A DNA stretch of 64,000 bases, taken from contig NZ_CP016170.1 in assembly GCF_001676705.1 (NCBI RefSeq), forward strand, positions 1,054,001 through 1,118,000, in the 5' to 3' direction. The notes beneath the pieces were generated by a model. It was given only the letters and a program-made list of their open reading frames with translations. It did not search any database and was not told the DNA's origin. How positions within the stretch are numbered: position 1 is the first letter of the stretch; every line of letters starts with the position of its first letter. Positions 24,093-33,922 of this stretch are shown here, in pieces. This DNA comes from Bordetella bronchialis (lineage in GTDB: Bacteria > Pseudomonadota > Gammaproteobacteria > Burkholderiales > Burkholderiaceae_B). Made by a program: the position numbers and the translations under genes.

Positions 24093-25154
24093 ATGAGTCC
24101 AACATCCTTCCCGGTGCGTCCCCTCGGACGCACGGACATGAACATCACGCGTATCGGCTTCGGTGCCTGGGCGATAGGCGGCGCGGGCTGGGCGGCCGGC
24201 TGGGGCGCGCAGGACGATGCCGACTCCATCGCGGCGATCCGCCACGCGGTGGACCGCGGCATCAACTGGATCGACACCGCCGCGGTCTATGGCCTGGGGC
24301 ATTCCGAGGAATTGGTCGGCCAGGCCCTCAAGGGCATGGGCGCCAGCCGGCGCCCCTATGTGTTCACGAAATGCGGGCTGGCCTGGGATCCCGACCAGCC
24401 CGCCGCGCCGCCGCGGCGCGTGGGCGCGGCGCGCAGCCTGCGCGCCGAGGTGGAGGCCTCGTTGCGCCGCCTGGGCGTGGAGTGCATCGACCTGTACCAG
24501 ATGCACTGGCCCGCCACCGACGGCGCGACGCTGGCCGAGTACTGGCAGACGCTGCTGGACCTGAAAGCGGAAGGAAAAGTGCGCGCCGTCGGCCTGTCCA
24601 ACCACAATGCGGCGCAACTGGAAGACGCCGAGCGGCTGGGCCATGTGGATACCGTGCAGCCGCCGTTCTCGGCGATCCGCCGCGACACGGCCGCCGACCT
24701 GTTGCCGTGGTGCCAGGCGCACGGCACCGGTGTGATCGTCTACAGCCCGATGCAGTCGGGACTGCTCAGCGGCGGCTTCAGCGAGGCCCGGGCCGCCTCC
24801 CTGCCGGCCGACGATTGGCGCTCGCGAAATGCGGAATTCACCGGCGACAATCTGCGGCGCAATCTGGCGCTGGCCGAAGTGCTGCAGCGCGTGGCCGAGC
24901 GGCACGGGTGCACCGTTCCGGCTGCCGCCATCGCCTGGACGCTGGCGTGGCCCGGCGTGACGGGCGCCATCGTGGGCGCGCGTTCGCCCGGGCAGGTGGA
25001 TGGCTGGCTGGGCGCGGCGACGCTGGAGCTGGATGACGACGATATGGCGGAAATCGCCGCTTTCATCGAAACCACGGGCGTGGGCACGGGCCCGTCATCG
25101 CCACGGCGGCAGGCCGGCGAGGAATTGCCGCTGCGCGACACGCAGCGGCTATAG
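24093..25154 (+). CDS. Aldo/keto reductase
   Basis: A 353-residue NADPH-dependent oxidoreductase with the (alpha/beta)8 aldo-keto reductase fold. The catalytic tetrad is visible: Asp and Tyr in WIDTAAVYGLGHSEE, Lys in VFTKCGL, and His in YQMHWPATDG. The cofactor end is represented by IVGARSPGQVDGWLGA. Start 24093 is set by the GGAGGTC ribosome site 5 bases upstream; the open frame further left runs through the tRNA promoter region. It stands alone between the tRNA cluster and convergent lnt. Substrate unknown. Confidence 0.95.
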   Translation: MSPTSFPVRPLGRTDMNITRIGFGAWAIGGAGWAAGWGAQDDADSIAAIRHAVDRGINWIDTAAVYGLGHSEELVGQALKGMGASRRPYVFTKCGLAWDPDQPAAPPRRVGAARSLRAEVEASLRRLGVECIDLYQMHWPATDGATLAEYWQTLLDLKAEGKVRAVGLSNHNAAQLEDAERLGHVDTVQPPFSAIRRDTAADLLPWCQAHGTGVIVYSPMQSGLLSGGFSEARAASLPADDWRSRNAEFTGDNLRRNLALAEVLQRVAERHGCTVPAAAIAWTLAWPGVTGAIVGARSPGQVDGWLGAATLELDDDDMAEIAAFIETTGVGTGPSSPRRQAGEELPLRDTQRL

Positions 25155-25167
25155 AAGAAACGCCCGG

Positions 25168-26796
25168 TCAGGCCTGGACCGTCCGGCGCCGCGTCGCCAC
25201 AAGCGCCAGCAGGCCGAAGGCGACCAGGCCCATGATGACGCTGTTGCCCGTGCGGACATACGGCGTCAGCCCCGCCATGCCCTGTACCGTCACGGGCAGG
25301 GCCGTCATCCGCATCGGCGGCGCTTCGGCCAGCACGCGGCCGTCCGGGGCGATCGATGCGGTCAGGCCGGTGTTGGTGGCGGCAAGCATGGGCCGCGCCG
25401 TTTCCAGGGTGCGCATGCGGCCGATCTGCAGGTGCTGGCGCAGGGCCCAGGTATCGCCGAACCAGCCCAGGTTGCTGATATTGACCAGGATGGACGCGCC
25501 GGGCGCGCCGTCGGGCGCCGGCCGTATGGCGGGCAGCAGTTCTTCGCCGAACAAGTCCTCGTAGCAAATGTTCAGCGCCAGCCGCTGGCCATCGATATCG
25601 AAGGGCGCCTGCCGCACGTCGCCACGGTCGAAATCGCCCAGCGGGATGTCCAGCAGGCGCACGAACCAATGGAAGCCGGGCGGGACGAACTCGCCCCACG
25701 GCACCAGATGCTGTTTGTCGTAGCGCATCGCCACTTCGCCGGTACGCAGGGCTTCCACGGAGGTAGACCCGTCGAAGGCGACGGCGCTGTTCGTGTAGCG
25801 GTCGCGGCCGTCGACCACGCGGTGCAGCGGCACGCCCATGACGATGGTGGCGTTGCGCTCCTCCGCGATGCGGCGCCACACCGACCAGGCGCGCGGGTCA
25901 AGCTGGTCCTGGAATACGGGTAGCACCGTTTCCGGCAGGATGATGACTTGCGGGGCGGGCTCGCCCGGTCCCGGCGGCATGGAAGCCTGGTTCATGTGCT
26001 GCAACAGGCCTTTTTCCATGAGCGCGGGATCGAACTTCTGCGACTGTTCGATATTGCCCTGGACCAGCCGCACCCGCAGCGGCGCGCCATCGGGCCGCGA
26101 CCATTCGATACGCGACATGCCCCAGCCCGCCAGCGCGGCGACGATGGCCAGCGCGGCCGCCACGCCCTGGCGCGGGTCGCGCGGCGCGTCCACGGGGCGC
26201 CACAGCACCGCCAGGCCGGCGGCGGCGAAGGCGGCCAGCCAGGCCACGCCGTAGACGCCCAGCACGGGCGCCCAGCCGGCAAAGGGGCTGTCTACGTGCG
26301 CATAGCCGATGTTCAGCCAGGGAAAGCCGGTCCACAGCGTGCCGCGCACCCACTCCAGGGCGATATAGCCGCAGGCGAAGGCGATGGCCGCGCGCAGCCG
26401 GCGCGGCGGCCCGGCATCCGCGGTCAGCGGCGCCAGCCAGCGTGCGAGCACGCCGCCGGCGGCCGGGAATAGCGCGATGAATCCGGACAGCGCCAGTACC
26501 CCCGCCACGGCCAGCGGCGCCGACAAGCCGCCGTAGTCGTGCATGCTGACGTACAGCCAGTACAAGCCCAGCGCATAGCAGGCGAAGTGGAAAACCCAGC
26601 CGTCCCGCAGCGCCTGGCGCAGGCTCGGCGCGGCCAGCTGCCGGCGCGCCAGGATGGCAAGCATGGCCACCTGCGCCAAGGCGAGCAGGCCGTCGGGCAG
26701 GGGACCGGGGGCAAAAGTCAGGGCCTGGATCGCGCCGGCCACCGCCATCAAGGCGGCGCCGGCCGCCCGGGGGTAGCGCGTCGTCAATGCGGTCAT
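25168..26796 (-). CDS. lnt: Apolipoprotein N-acyltransferase
   Basis: Inner-membrane enzyme that adds the third acyl chain to bacterial lipoproteins, 542 residues: an N-terminal membrane part of about seven helices and a C-terminal nitrilase-like periplasmic domain. The catalytic triad is Glu in [10 protein letters not shown], Lys in [12 protein letters not shown], and Cys in [12 protein letters not shown]. The start [10 protein letters not shown] at 26796 overlaps the corC stop by four bases (ATGA), marking tight translational coupling. Last gene of the miaB-phoH-ybeY-corC-lnt unit. Confidence 0.97.
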   Translation of the reverse strand: MTALTTRYPRAAGAALMAVAGAIQALTFAPGPLPDGLLALAQVAMLAILARRQLAAPSLRQALRDGWVFHFACYALGLYWLYVSMHDYGGLSAPLAVAGVLALSGFIALFPAAGGVLARWLAPLTADAGPPRRLRAAIAFACGYIALEWVRGTLWTGFPWLNIGYAHVDSPFAGWAPVLGVYGVAWLAAFAAAGLAVLWRPVDAPRDPRQGVAAALAIVAALAGWGMSRIEWSRPDGAPLRVRLVQGNIEQSQKFDPALMEKGLLQHMNQASMPPGPGEPAPQVIILPETVLPVFQDQLDPRAWSVWRRIAEERNATIVMGVPLHRVVDGRDRYTNSAVAFDGSTSVEALRTGEVAMRYDKQHLVPWGEFVPPGFHWFVRLLDIPLGDFDRGDVRQAPFDIDGQRLALNICYEDLFGEELLPAIRPAPDGAPGASILVNISNLGWFGDTWALRQHLQIGRMRTLETARPMLAATNTGLTASIAPDGRVLAEAPPMRMTALPVTVQGMAGLTPYVRTGNSVIMGLVAFGLLALVATRRRTVQA

Positions 26797-27686
26797 TCGG
26801 TGTCGGCGGGCGGTGTTGCAGGGGGAGGCGGCGGCAGGCGTTTCACGCGCAGCCACAGCGGGCGGCGCGCGTCGGCGCGCACGACCTCGAAGCGCAGGCC
26901 CTGGTGTTCCAGGTGGTCGCCGCGGCGCGGGATGCGGCCCAGTTCGCCGCCGAGCCAGCCGCCGATGCTGTCGTATTCGTCATCCGGCAGGGACAGGCCG
27001 AAGGTTTCGTTGATCTTTTCGATATCCGTGGTGGCCAGCACGCGCCACTGGTTCTCGCCTTCCGGAAAGATGGTGGCTTCGTCGTCTTCGTCGAATTCGT
27101 CCTCGATATCGCCGACGATTTCCTCCAGCACGTCCTCCATGCTGACGAGCCCGGCGATGCCGCCGTATTCGTCGATGACGATGGCCAGGTGATTGCGGCT
27201 TTCGCGGAAGTCATGCAGCAGCACGTTCAGGCGCTTGGATTCGGGGATGAAGACCGCCGGGCGCACCAGGGAGCGCAGCTCGATGTCGGGCTCCAGCATG
27301 CAGCGCAGCAGGTCCTTGGCCAGCAGGATGCCGATGATGTTGTCGCGGTCGTCCTCGAATACCGGAAAGCGCGAATGCGCGGTGTCGATGATGACGGAAA
27401 GCAGGTAGGGCAGGGGCTGGGCGATGTCCAGCAGGTCCATGCGCGAGCGCGGCACCATGATGTCGCCCACGGTGCGTTCCGACACGGCGAGGGCGCCCTT
27501 GATCATCGCGTACGACTCGGCATCCAGCAGGTCGCGCTCGTGGGCGGCTTCGAGAATCGCCTTGATGCCTTCGCGGTCCTCGGGTTCGCGTCGAACCAGG
27601 GAGAGCAGGCGGTCGAGCAGGGATTTGTTCGCGGGCTTGTGTTGACGCGGAGCATCCGCGTCGTTCGCAGGGTAGGGGTCGGGCAT
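26793..27686 (-). CDS. corC: CorC/HlyC-family CBS-domain protein
   Basis: A 297-residue cytoplasmic-side protein with two CBS domains (about 70-195: [62 protein letters not shown]) and a C-terminal transporter-associated CorC/HlyC domain ending near residue 285. Linked to magnesium/cobalt efflux and envelope integrity. It lacks the DUF21 membrane domain of longer relatives, as usual for corC/ybeX. Its stop overlaps lnt by four bases; ybeY is 107 bases upstream. Confidence 0.96.
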   Translation of the reverse strand: MPDPYPANDADAPRQHKPANKSLLDRLLSLVRREPEDREGIKAILEAAHERDLLDAESYAMIKGALAVSERTVGDIMVPRSRMDLLDIAQPLPYLLSVIIDTAHSRFPVFEDDRDNIIGILLAKDLLRCMLEPDIELRSLVRPAVFIPESKRLNVLLHDFRESRNHLAIVIDEYGGIAGLVSMEDVLEEIVGDIEDEFDEDDEATIFPEGENQWRVLATTDIEKINETFGLSLPDDEYDSIGGWLGGELGRIPRRGDHLEHQGLRFEVVRADARRPLWLRVKRLPPPPPATPPADTE

Positions 27687-27793
27687 CGTCCAGAGGACAA
27701 GTTACAAAGAATCCAGCATAACCGATGTTGCCGGGCGCTTCTGTAACGGTGCGGCGGGGATTACCCCAGGGCGCGGCGGCCCGCCGCCATGCT

Positions 27794-28279
27794 TCAGCGC
27801 GGCGTGTAGGGATCGGCGATGCCCATCCCGGCCAGCACGCGGGTTTCCAGGGTTTCCATGCGCTTGGCGTCGCGCGCCTTGACATGGTCGTAGCCCAGCG
27901 CATGCAGGGCGCCATGGATGGTCAGGTGGGCCGCGTGCGCCAGGGGTGTCTTGCGCTGCTCGCGGGCTTCGCGGCGCAGGACCGGCAGGCACAGCACGAT
28001 GTCGCCGCGCGCCACCGCGTCGGGCCCGACGCCGTATTCGAAGGTCAGGACGTTGGTGGCGTAATCGCGGCCGCGAAAGGCATGGTTCAGTTGGCGGCCT
28101 TCTCCCTGGCCGACGATGCGCAGGCTGATCTCCGCGCCGCTGAATGGCACCAGGCCGTCGTCGCGCGCGGCATCCAGCGCGCGCGCGATCCAGCGGCGCA
28201 GGCGCCAGCGCGGCAGGGCGGGCGCCGGGACGGCATATTGCACGGACAGCGACAGCGCGACGGGCGTGTCAGTCCTCAT
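27794..28279 (-). CDS. ybeY: Endoribonuclease YbeY (16S rRNA 3'-end maturation)
   Basis: A 161-residue zinc metallo-RNase for 16S rRNA 3' processing and ribosome quality control. The signature HGALHALGYDHVKA gives the three zinc histidines (HxxxHxxxxxH). The N-terminal half contains the family FRGRDYATNVLTFEYG block. It overlaps the end of phoH by 11 bases, and corC follows after about 107 bases. Confidence 0.97.
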   Translation of the reverse strand: MRTDTPVALSLSVQYAVPAPALPRWRLRRWIARALDAARDDGLVPFSGAEISLRIVGQGEGRQLNHAFRGRDYATNVLTFEYGVGPDAVARGDIVLCLPVLRREAREQRKTPLAHAAHLTIHGALHALGYDHVKARDAKRMETLETRVLAGMGIADPYTPR

Positions 28280-29294
28280 CCGCCGCCGCCTTTTCGTAGG
28301 CGTCGACGATGCGCGCCACCAGCGGGTGCCGCACCACGTCGCGGCTGGTGAAACGGGTCATCGCGATGCCCTGGACGTCCTCGAGCACGCCCACGGCGTG
28401 CGCCAGGCCGCTTTGCTGGCCGCGCGGCAGGTCCACCTGGGAGGGGTCTCCGGTAATGACCGCCTTGCTGCCGAAGCCGATGCGCGTCAGGAACATTTTC
28501 ATCTGTTCCGGCGTGGTGTTCTGCGCCTCGTCCAGGATGACGAAGGCGTGGTTGAGCGTGCGCCCGCGCATATAGGCCAGCGGCGCGATCTCTATGGTCT
28601 GCTTTTCGAACAGGCGCTGCACCCGTTCGAATCCCATCAGGTCGTACAGCGCGTCGTACAGGGGCCGCAGGTAAGGGTCCACCTTTTGCGCCAGGTCGCC
28701 CGGCAGGAAACCCAGGCGCTCGCCGGCTTCCACGGCGGGACGCGTCAGCACCAGCCGCTGCACGGTGTCGCGCTCCAGCGCGTCGATGGCGCAGGCCACC
28801 GCCAGCCAGGTCTTGCCCGTGCCTGCCGGCCCGACACCGAAGGTGATGTCGTGCTTGAGGATGTTTTCCAGGTAATCGCGCTGGCGCGGCGTGCGCGGCC
28901 GCAGGTCCGACCGGCGCGTGCGCAGCGCGATGAATTCGCTATCGCTTTCCAGCGCGGGCAGCGCCGCCGGATTCAGGGCCGGCCGTCCGCCGCCGTTTTC
29001 CGTGGGGCGGCCCACGCCGATCTCGACCAGCCCCAGCTGGATATCGTCCACCGACAGCGGCTTGCGCGCGGCTTGTTCGTCGAAACGGCGCAATGCCTGG
29101 GCCGCGAGTTCGGCCTGGTCGCCTTCCAGGGTGACGCGGCTGCCGCGGCGCGCCAGCTTGACGCCCAGGCCGTCGGCCAGCTGCCGCAGGTTTTCGTCCA
29201 GCGGACCGCACAGGTTGGCCAGCTGGGCGTTATCGCCGCTGAGCTGCACCACGATGCCGGCCTGCTTGCGGGGTGGGCGCTCGCGGCCGCTCAT
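28269..29294 (-). CDS. ybeZ: PhoH-family ATPase (YbeZ)
   Basis: A 341-residue PhoH/YbeZ NTPase, functionally tied to YbeY. It has an N-terminal KH-like segment (residues 15-75: [24 protein letters not shown]), then a P-loop ATPase core with Walker [13 protein letters not shown], Walker [22 protein letters not shown], and the sensor region [11 protein letters not shown]. The start overlaps miaB's stop by four bases (29291-29294) and the end overlaps ybeY, so translation of miaB, phoH and ybeY is coupled. Confidence 0.96.
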   Translation of the reverse strand: MSGRERPPRKQAGIVVQLSGDNAQLANLCGPLDENLRQLADGLGVKLARRGSRVTLEGDQAELAAQALRRFDEQAARKPLSVDDIQLGLVEIGVGRPTENGGGRPALNPAALPALESDSEFIALRTRRSDLRPRTPRQRDYLENILKHDITFGVGPAGTGKTWLAVACAIDALERDTVQRLVLTRPAVEAGERLGFLPGDLAQKVDPYLRPLYDALYDLMGFERVQRLFEKQTIEIAPLAYMRGRTLNHAFVILDEAQNTTPEQMKMFLTRIGFGSKAVITGDPSQVDLPRGQQSGLAHAVGVLEDVQGIAMTRFTSRDVVRHPLVARIVDAYEKAAADED

Positions 29295-30709
29295 GCCGGC
29301 TCCGCGGTATCGTCGTCCGCCAGGACGACGCGCCCGCGCAGGGAATTGGTAAAGGCTTCGGTGATGACGACGTCGATCATGTGTCCGATCAGGCGCGGCG
29401 GCGCGGCAAAGTTCACGATGCGGTTGTTTTCCGTGCGGCCCATCAGTTCGTCGGGATCGCGGCGCGAGGGGCCTTCCACCAGCACGCGCTGCGTGCTGCC
29501 CACCATGGCGCGGCCGATGGCCGCCGCCTGTTCGCCGATGCGCGCCTGCAGCCGCTGCAGGCGCTGCAGCTTGACCGTCTGCGGCGTATCGTCGGCCAGG
29601 TCGGCCGCGGGGGTGCCGGGACGGCGCGAATAGACGAAGGAAAACGAAGTATCGAAGCCGACGTCGTCGATCAGCTTCATGGTTTTTTCGAAGTCCTCTT
29701 CGGTTTCGCCGGGAAAGCCCACGATGAAGTCGGACGACAAGGTCAGGTTGGGGCGGGCCTCGCGCAGGCGGCGCACGATGGATTTGAATTCCAGCGTGGT
29801 GTAGCCGCGCTTCATGGCCGCCAGCACGCGATCGCTGCCGGCCTGTACCGGCAGGTGCAGGAAGGACACCAGCTTGGGCAGGCGGGCGTAGGCCTGGATC
29901 AGCCGCGGCGTCATTTCCTTGGGGTGCGAGGTGGTGTACCGGATGCGCTCGATGCCGGGGATCTCGTGCACGTACTCCAGCAGCATGGCGAAGTCGGCGA
30001 TCTCGTCGCCGTCGCCCAGGCGGCCGCGATAGGCATTGACGTTCTGTCCCAGCAGCGTGACTTCCTTCACGCCCTGGTCGGCCAGGTCGGCGATTTCGAC
30101 CAGGATATCGTCGAAGGGACGCGAGACTTCATCGCCGCGCGTGTACGGCACCACGCAGAAGCTGCAGTACTTGCTGCAGCCTTCCATGATGGACACGAAG
30201 GCCGTCGCGCCTTCCACGCGGGGCGGCGGCAGGGCGTCGAACTTTTCGATGCTGGGGAAGGTGATGTCCACCTGGGCGCGGCCTTCGGCCTGGCGCTGGC
30301 GGATCAGCTCGGGCAGCCGGTGCAGGGTCTGGGGGCCGAAGACCACGTCCACATAGGGCGCCCGCTTGACGATGGCCTCGCCTTCCTGGCTGGCGACGCA
30401 GCCGCCCACGCCTATGACCAGGCCGGGCTTGGTTTTCTTGAGCTGCTGCACGCGGCCCAGGTCCGAGAACACCTTTTCCTGCGCCTTTTCGCGCACGGAA
30501 CAGGTATTGAAGAGGATGATGTCCGCGTCTTCCGGCGTATCGGTGAGCTCCACGCCCTGCGACTCGCGCAGGACATCGGCCATTTTGTCGGAGTCGTACT
30601 CGTTCATCTGGCAGCCGAAGGTGCGGATGAACAGCTTGCGCGGGGAAGCCGAGGGGGAAGGCTCGGCGGGCGCGGACGCGGCGTCGCGCGCGATCAGGAT
30701 TTCTTGCAT
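29291..30709 (-). CDS. miaB: tRNA-2-methylthio-N6-dimethylallyladenosine synthase
   Basis: A 472-residue radical-SAM methylthiotransferase modifying A37 of tRNAs. It has an N-terminal UPF0004 domain with cluster cysteines in [21 protein letters not shown] and GVGGCVASQ; the radical-SAM motif CSKYCSFC in [20 protein letters not shown]; and a C-terminal TRAM domain. The N-terminus has about 23 extra residues rich in Ala/Pro/Ser before [13 protein letters not shown]. First gene of the miaB-phoH-ybeY-corC-lnt unit, divergent from the PAP2 gene across about 170 bases. Confidence 0.97.
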   Translation of the reverse strand: MQEILIARDAASAPAEPSPSASPRKLFIRTFGCQMNEYDSDKMADVLRESQGVELTDTPEDADIILFNTCSVREKAQEKVFSDLGRVQQLKKTKPGLVIGVGGCVASQEGEAIVKRAPYVDVVFGPQTLHRLPELIRQRQAEGRAQVDITFPSIEKFDALPPPRVEGATAFVSIMEGCSKYCSFCVVPYTRGDEVSRPFDDILVEIADLADQGVKEVTLLGQNVNAYRGRLGDGDEIADFAMLLEYVHEIPGIERIRYTTSHPKEMTPRLIQAYARLPKLVSFLHLPVQAGSDRVLAAMKRGYTTLEFKSIVRRLREARPNLTLSSDFIVGFPGETEEDFEKTMKLIDDVGFDTSFSFVYSRRPGTPAADLADDTPQTVKLQRLQRLQARIGEQAAAIGRAMVGSTQRVLVEGPSRRDPDELMGRTENNRIVNFAAPPRLIGHMIDVVITEAFTNSLRGRVVLADDDTAEPA

Positions 30710-30878
30710 GTCGATGGCCGTGGCGGGTGTAGATCCCGGGGGCGAGGCGAAAAACAGAATTTTACCCCGGATGGTGCGTTGTCTTGGTATTGTCTCGGTC
30801 CGGTCCTAGCATGAGGCCGGATGCACGGCCGGTTCCGCACGGGGCGGCCGCCGTGGAATCACCGACGAGAGAGGGGAT

Positions 30879-31625
30879 ATGCGTCACGATACGGCCCTGC
30901 GCGGCGACGCGGCCGGCAATAAGGCGGCCCGCCGCGCCCACGCCCGCAACCGCTGGCTGGCGGGCAGCATACTGGGCCTGCTGGCCATCGGCGTGCTGTT
31001 CCTGTTCGTCGATCTTCCCCTGTCCCGGTTCATGCAGGCCCATGTGCCGCCCGCCGTCGACAACGCCTTCGAGTGGATCGGCGAAATCGGCGACAGCGAC
31101 AATTACGCCTGGGTCGTGCTTGCCGTGTATATCGCCGCCCTGGTCGCGCTGCGCCGCGGCCGGGAGGCCGCCTGGCCGGGCGGCTATGAACGCGTGGTGC
31201 GCGGTTCGCTGCTGCTGATGGCCGCGTGGATCGTCGGCGGCATCGTCACGGGGCTGCTCAAGCAAACGGTGGCGCGGGCCCGCCCGGAAGTGTTCTTCGA
31301 GCAGGGCTTCTACGGCCTGGGGCATGCCTTCCAGGGCAAGCCCTTCAATTCCTTCCCGTCCAGCCATGCGCTGACGGCCTTCGTGCTGGCCGCGGCCATC
31401 TCCGTGGTGGCGCCGCGCTGGCGCTGGGCGATCTATACGGTGGCCATCCTGGCCGCCGTCAGCCGCGTGGTGAACCTGGACCATTTCGCTTCCGACGTGA
31501 CGGCATCGGCCTTGATCGCGATCGCCGCCGTGCATGCGCTCAAGCCCTGGTTCCTGGATCCGGCCTATACCTGGCCCACGCGCCTGCCCTGGCAGTGGCG
31601 CCGCCGGGACGATAAAAACGCCTGA
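30879..31625 (+). CDS. PAP2-family membrane phosphatase
   Basis: A 248-residue integral-membrane lipid phosphatase (PAP2). All three signature motifs are present: KQTVARARPE (KxxxxxxRP), FPSSHALT (PSGH-like, here PSSH) and SRVVNLDHFASDV (SRxxxxxHxxxD). There are about six membrane helices; the N-terminus is short and basic. It may dephosphorylate undecaprenyl pyrophosphate or phosphatidic acid; sequence alone does not decide. Convergent with the FRG-domain gene, ends 24 bases apart. Confidence 0.93.
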   Translation: MRHDTALRGDAAGNKAARRAHARNRWLAGSILGLLAIGVLFLFVDLPLSRFMQAHVPPAVDNAFEWIGEIGDSDNYAWVVLAVYIAALVALRRGREAAWPGGYERVVRGSLLLMAAWIVGGIVTGLLKQTVARARPEVFFEQGFYGLGHAFQGKPFNSFPSSHALTAFVLAAAISVVAPRWRWAIYTVAILAAVSRVVNLDHFASDVTASALIAIAAVHALKPWFLDPAYTWPTRLPWQWRRRDDKNA

Positions 31626-31649
31626 CGTAAGCGGCCCGGCGCCGCGATG

Positions 31650-32519
31650 TCATGGCGCGGCATGGGGCGCCTGCAATGCCAGCTTTTCCTTCACCCGCCG
31701 CGCCAGCGCCAGCATGGGATCGTCGGAGGGGTACAGGGCCTGTTTGCCGACCAGGGGGAAACTGTGTCCTTCCCAGAAGCGGGCGGGATCGAAGCGGAAT
31801 TTGGCGATCAGGCGCCGTCCGAAATCCATTTCGTGATGCAGGTAAAGCGCTTTCTGGCCGATGCCGGACATCTCCGGATACTCGCCCAGCAGGTAGCCTT
31901 CCTGCAGGTGCGGCCGCACCGCGGAGGGCGGGCAGACGCTGGACAGCCGCACGGTTTGCAGGCCGGCCTCGGCGCTGACGGTGATCCCGCCGCTCAGGTA
32001 GGGCACGCCCAGCACGAATACGCAGCCCTCGTTCCCACTGCCATGGCTGGCGAACGAGGCGGCCACGCGCAGCGAGTGCGTGACGTCCAGCAAGGGGGTG
32101 GCGCATATCTCGTAATGCTGCAGGATCGCCCAGCGCACGATGCGGTGACGGCCGACCCGTTCCAGCCCCAGCAGTCCCGCCGCCAGGTATTCCTCCGCCA
32201 GGATTTTCTCGGCGCGGATCAGGCGCGCGAAACGCCTGCGCAATTCCTCCAGGCTGGGGTTGCGGTTGCCCGACCCACGCAGCAGGGTAGGTTTCAGGGA
32301 CGTATACCCGGCCCGGTTGCGGTGGTCGGCGGCCTGGCCGCGGAACAGCAGAATGTGGTCGCGGTTATGGAATTGCAGCGCCGCGATCTTGGTCGCCAGG
32401 TCGAAGTACGAATCGACCGGGTAGGCGGCGGCCTTGCGGTAATCCTGCCGCTGCACGACGGTGGCCGCCGGCGACTCGCCTGTAAACGACCATAGCTTGT
32501 ACTCGGTAATGGTCTCCAC
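31650..32519 (-). CDS. FRG-domain protein, function unknown
   Basis: A 289-residue protein with an FRG domain, named for its invariant Phe-Arg-Gly. The match is ILLFRGQAADHRNRAGYTSLKPTLLRG near residue 58 and the downstream ILQHYEICATPLLDVTHSLRVAASFA, which parallels the family QHYGxPTRLLDWT core. FRG domains are thinly studied; some occur in toxin-like or ADP-ribosylation contexts, and no activity should be assumed. The start is GTG at 32519 with CAGGAC 6 bases upstream. It begins 27 bases after the stop of a PheC-like periplasmic gene on the same strand, so they are probably co-transcribed. Confidence 0.86.
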   Translation of the reverse strand: METITEYKLWSFTGESPAATVVQRQDYRKAAAYPVDSYFDLATKIAALQFHNRDHILLFRGQAADHRNRAGYTSLKPTLLRGSGNRNPSLEELRRRFARLIRAEKILAEEYLAAGLLGLERVGRHRIVRWAILQHYEICATPLLDVTHSLRVAASFASHGSGNEGCVFVLGVPYLSGGITVSAEAGLQTVRLSSVCPPSAVRPHLQEGYLLGEYPEMSGIGQKALYLHHEMDFGRRLIAKFRFDPARFWEGHSFPLVGKQALYPSDDPMLALARRVKEKLALQAPHAAP

Positions 32520-32546
32520 GGGATGTCCTGGCGGCGGCCGGGCGGC

Positions 32547-33344
32547 TTACTTGCCCAGCCACTTCGCGCGTATCTGCCCGTATTCGCCGCTGGCCTGGCT
32601 CAGGTGCAGCCATTGGTCGACGAATTGCTTGAACACTTCGTCGCCCTGCGGCAACAGATAGGCCATTTCGGCGTACTGCAGGGGCTTGTCGGGGTTGACC
32701 GCGCACAGCTCGGGATGGGCCTTGCTCTGCACGATGGCCTCGGCCGCCTCGGTCACGAACACGTCGGCCTGGCCCTTGATCAGTTCCTCGAAGATGGTCA
32801 GGTTGTCCGGATGCATGGTCAGCCTGGCGTGGCTGAGCCTGGTCTTGGCGAAGCGCTCGTTGCTGCCGCCCGGATTGGCGATTACCCGCACCGAGGGCTG
32901 GTCGATGGCCTCGATGGTCTGGAACCGCGACACGTTCTCGCAGCGGGTCAGCGGCGTCTTGCCGTTGATCATGTAGGGCGTACTGAAGTAAGCCTGTTTC
33001 TGGCGTTCCAACGATACGGATATCCCGCCCGCCGCGATGTCGCACTTGCCGGCGACGAAGTCCGGCAGCAGCTTGGCCCAGGTGGTCTTGACGTATTCCG
33101 GCCTGGCCTTCAGCGCGGTTGCCAAGGTCTGCATCAGGTCGATGTCGATGCCTTCGAACTGGCCCGGCGCATGCTGGAAGCTGAAGGGCTTGTAGTCGCC
33201 CGGCGTGCACACGCGCAGCACGCCGCTCTGTTCGACCTTGCCCAGGGTGGACGCGGATGCCGGGCTGGCGGTTTGCGCGCCGGCCAGCGCCGGCAGGGAT
33301 ATCAGGATCAGGGTGGCGAGCAGTCTCATGATGGCGGGTACCAT
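32547..33344 (-). CDS. PheC-like periplasmic cyclohexadienyl dehydratase / SBP-3 protein
   Basis: A 265-residue exported protein of the family-3 amino-acid-binding fold. It resembles PheC, the periplasmic cyclohexadienyl dehydratase, more than amino acid receptors: GVLRVCTPGDYKPFSF, ISVSLERQKQAYFSTPYM, ANPGGSNERFAKTRL, MHPDNLTIFEELIKGQADV, TEAAEAIVQSKAHPELCAV, and QFVDQWLHLSQASGEY. PheC converts arogenate or prephenate outside the cytoplasm; the glutamate in TEAAEA corresponds to the acidic residue in TDAIEAR of PheC. The start may be the ATG at 33329 (MRLLATLILISLPALAGA), which gives a shorter signal peptide. Family-3 binding activity remains possible. Followed 27 bases later by an FRG gene. 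Confidence 0.82.
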   Translation of the reverse strand: MVPAIMRLLATLILISLPALAGAQTASPASASTLGKVEQSGVLRVCTPGDYKPFSFQHAPGQFEGIDIDLMQTLATALKARPEYVKTTWAKLLPDFVAGKCDIAAGGISVSLERQKQAYFSTPYMINGKTPLTRCENVSRFQTIEAIDQPSVRVIANPGGSNERFAKTRLSHARLTMHPDNLTIFEELIKGQADVFVTEAAEAIVQSKAHPELCAVNPDKPLQYAEMAYLLPQGDEVFKQFVDQWLHLSQASGEYGQIRAKWLGK

Positions 33345-33511
33345 TCTTCGTCGTGGGAACAGAGGGCAATGTAAACGCAGGCGTGCGCGAGCTTTATGCG
33401 GGTTTGCACGGCTTGCCAGCGCATCGATCGCCTGCTCGGCCGCGTCCGGCCAGGCGCGGCCCCCGGTGCCGCTATGATTTCCACTTCGCCACGTACTGAG
33501 GCTAATCCATC

Positions 33512-33895
33512 ATGACCAACAAGATCCGCCTCGACAAATGGCTCTGGGCGGCCCGCTTCTACAAGACCCGCAGCCTGGCCGTCGAGGAAATCGGCAAGGG
33601 CCGGGTACTGGTCAACGACCAGCCCGCCAAGCCCGCCCGCGAAGTCGGGGAAGGCGATTACATCACCATACGCAAGCTCGATCCGCCCATAAGGGTGCTG
33701 GTGCGCGCGGTCAGTACTATCCGGGGGCCGGCCACGGCCGCCCGGCTGATGTATGACGAAACCCCCGACAGCATTGCCGCGCGGGAACGGGCGGCCGAAA
33801 TGCGCCGGCTGGCTCCGGAGCCCGCGCTGGATATCGAACAGGGCCGTCCGACCAAGCGCAACCGCCGCCTGATCGACCAGCTCCGGGGCAAATAG
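33512..33895 (+). CDS. hslR: S4-domain RNA-binding heat-shock protein Hsp15 (HslR-like)
   Basis: A 127-residue HslR/Hsp15 relative. It has an S4 RNA-binding domain at residues 5-65 (IRLDKWLWAARFYKTRSLAVEEIGKGRVLVN) and a basic C-terminal tail (GRPTKRNRRLIDQLRGK). Hsp15 binds stalled 50S subunits carrying peptidyl-tRNA and recycles them after heat shock. A TGAGG ribosome site is about 11 bases before the ATG. Monocistronic, convergent with osmC. Confidence 0.94.
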   Translation: MTNKIRLDKWLWAARFYKTRSLAVEEIGKGRVLVNDQPAKPAREVGEGDYITIRKLDPPIRVLVRAVSTIRGPATAARLMYDETPDSIAARERAAEMRRLAPEPALDIEQGRPTKRNRRLIDQLRGK

Positions 33896-33922
33896 CCTTC
33901 GCCAGGGCCGCCGCGATACCGG

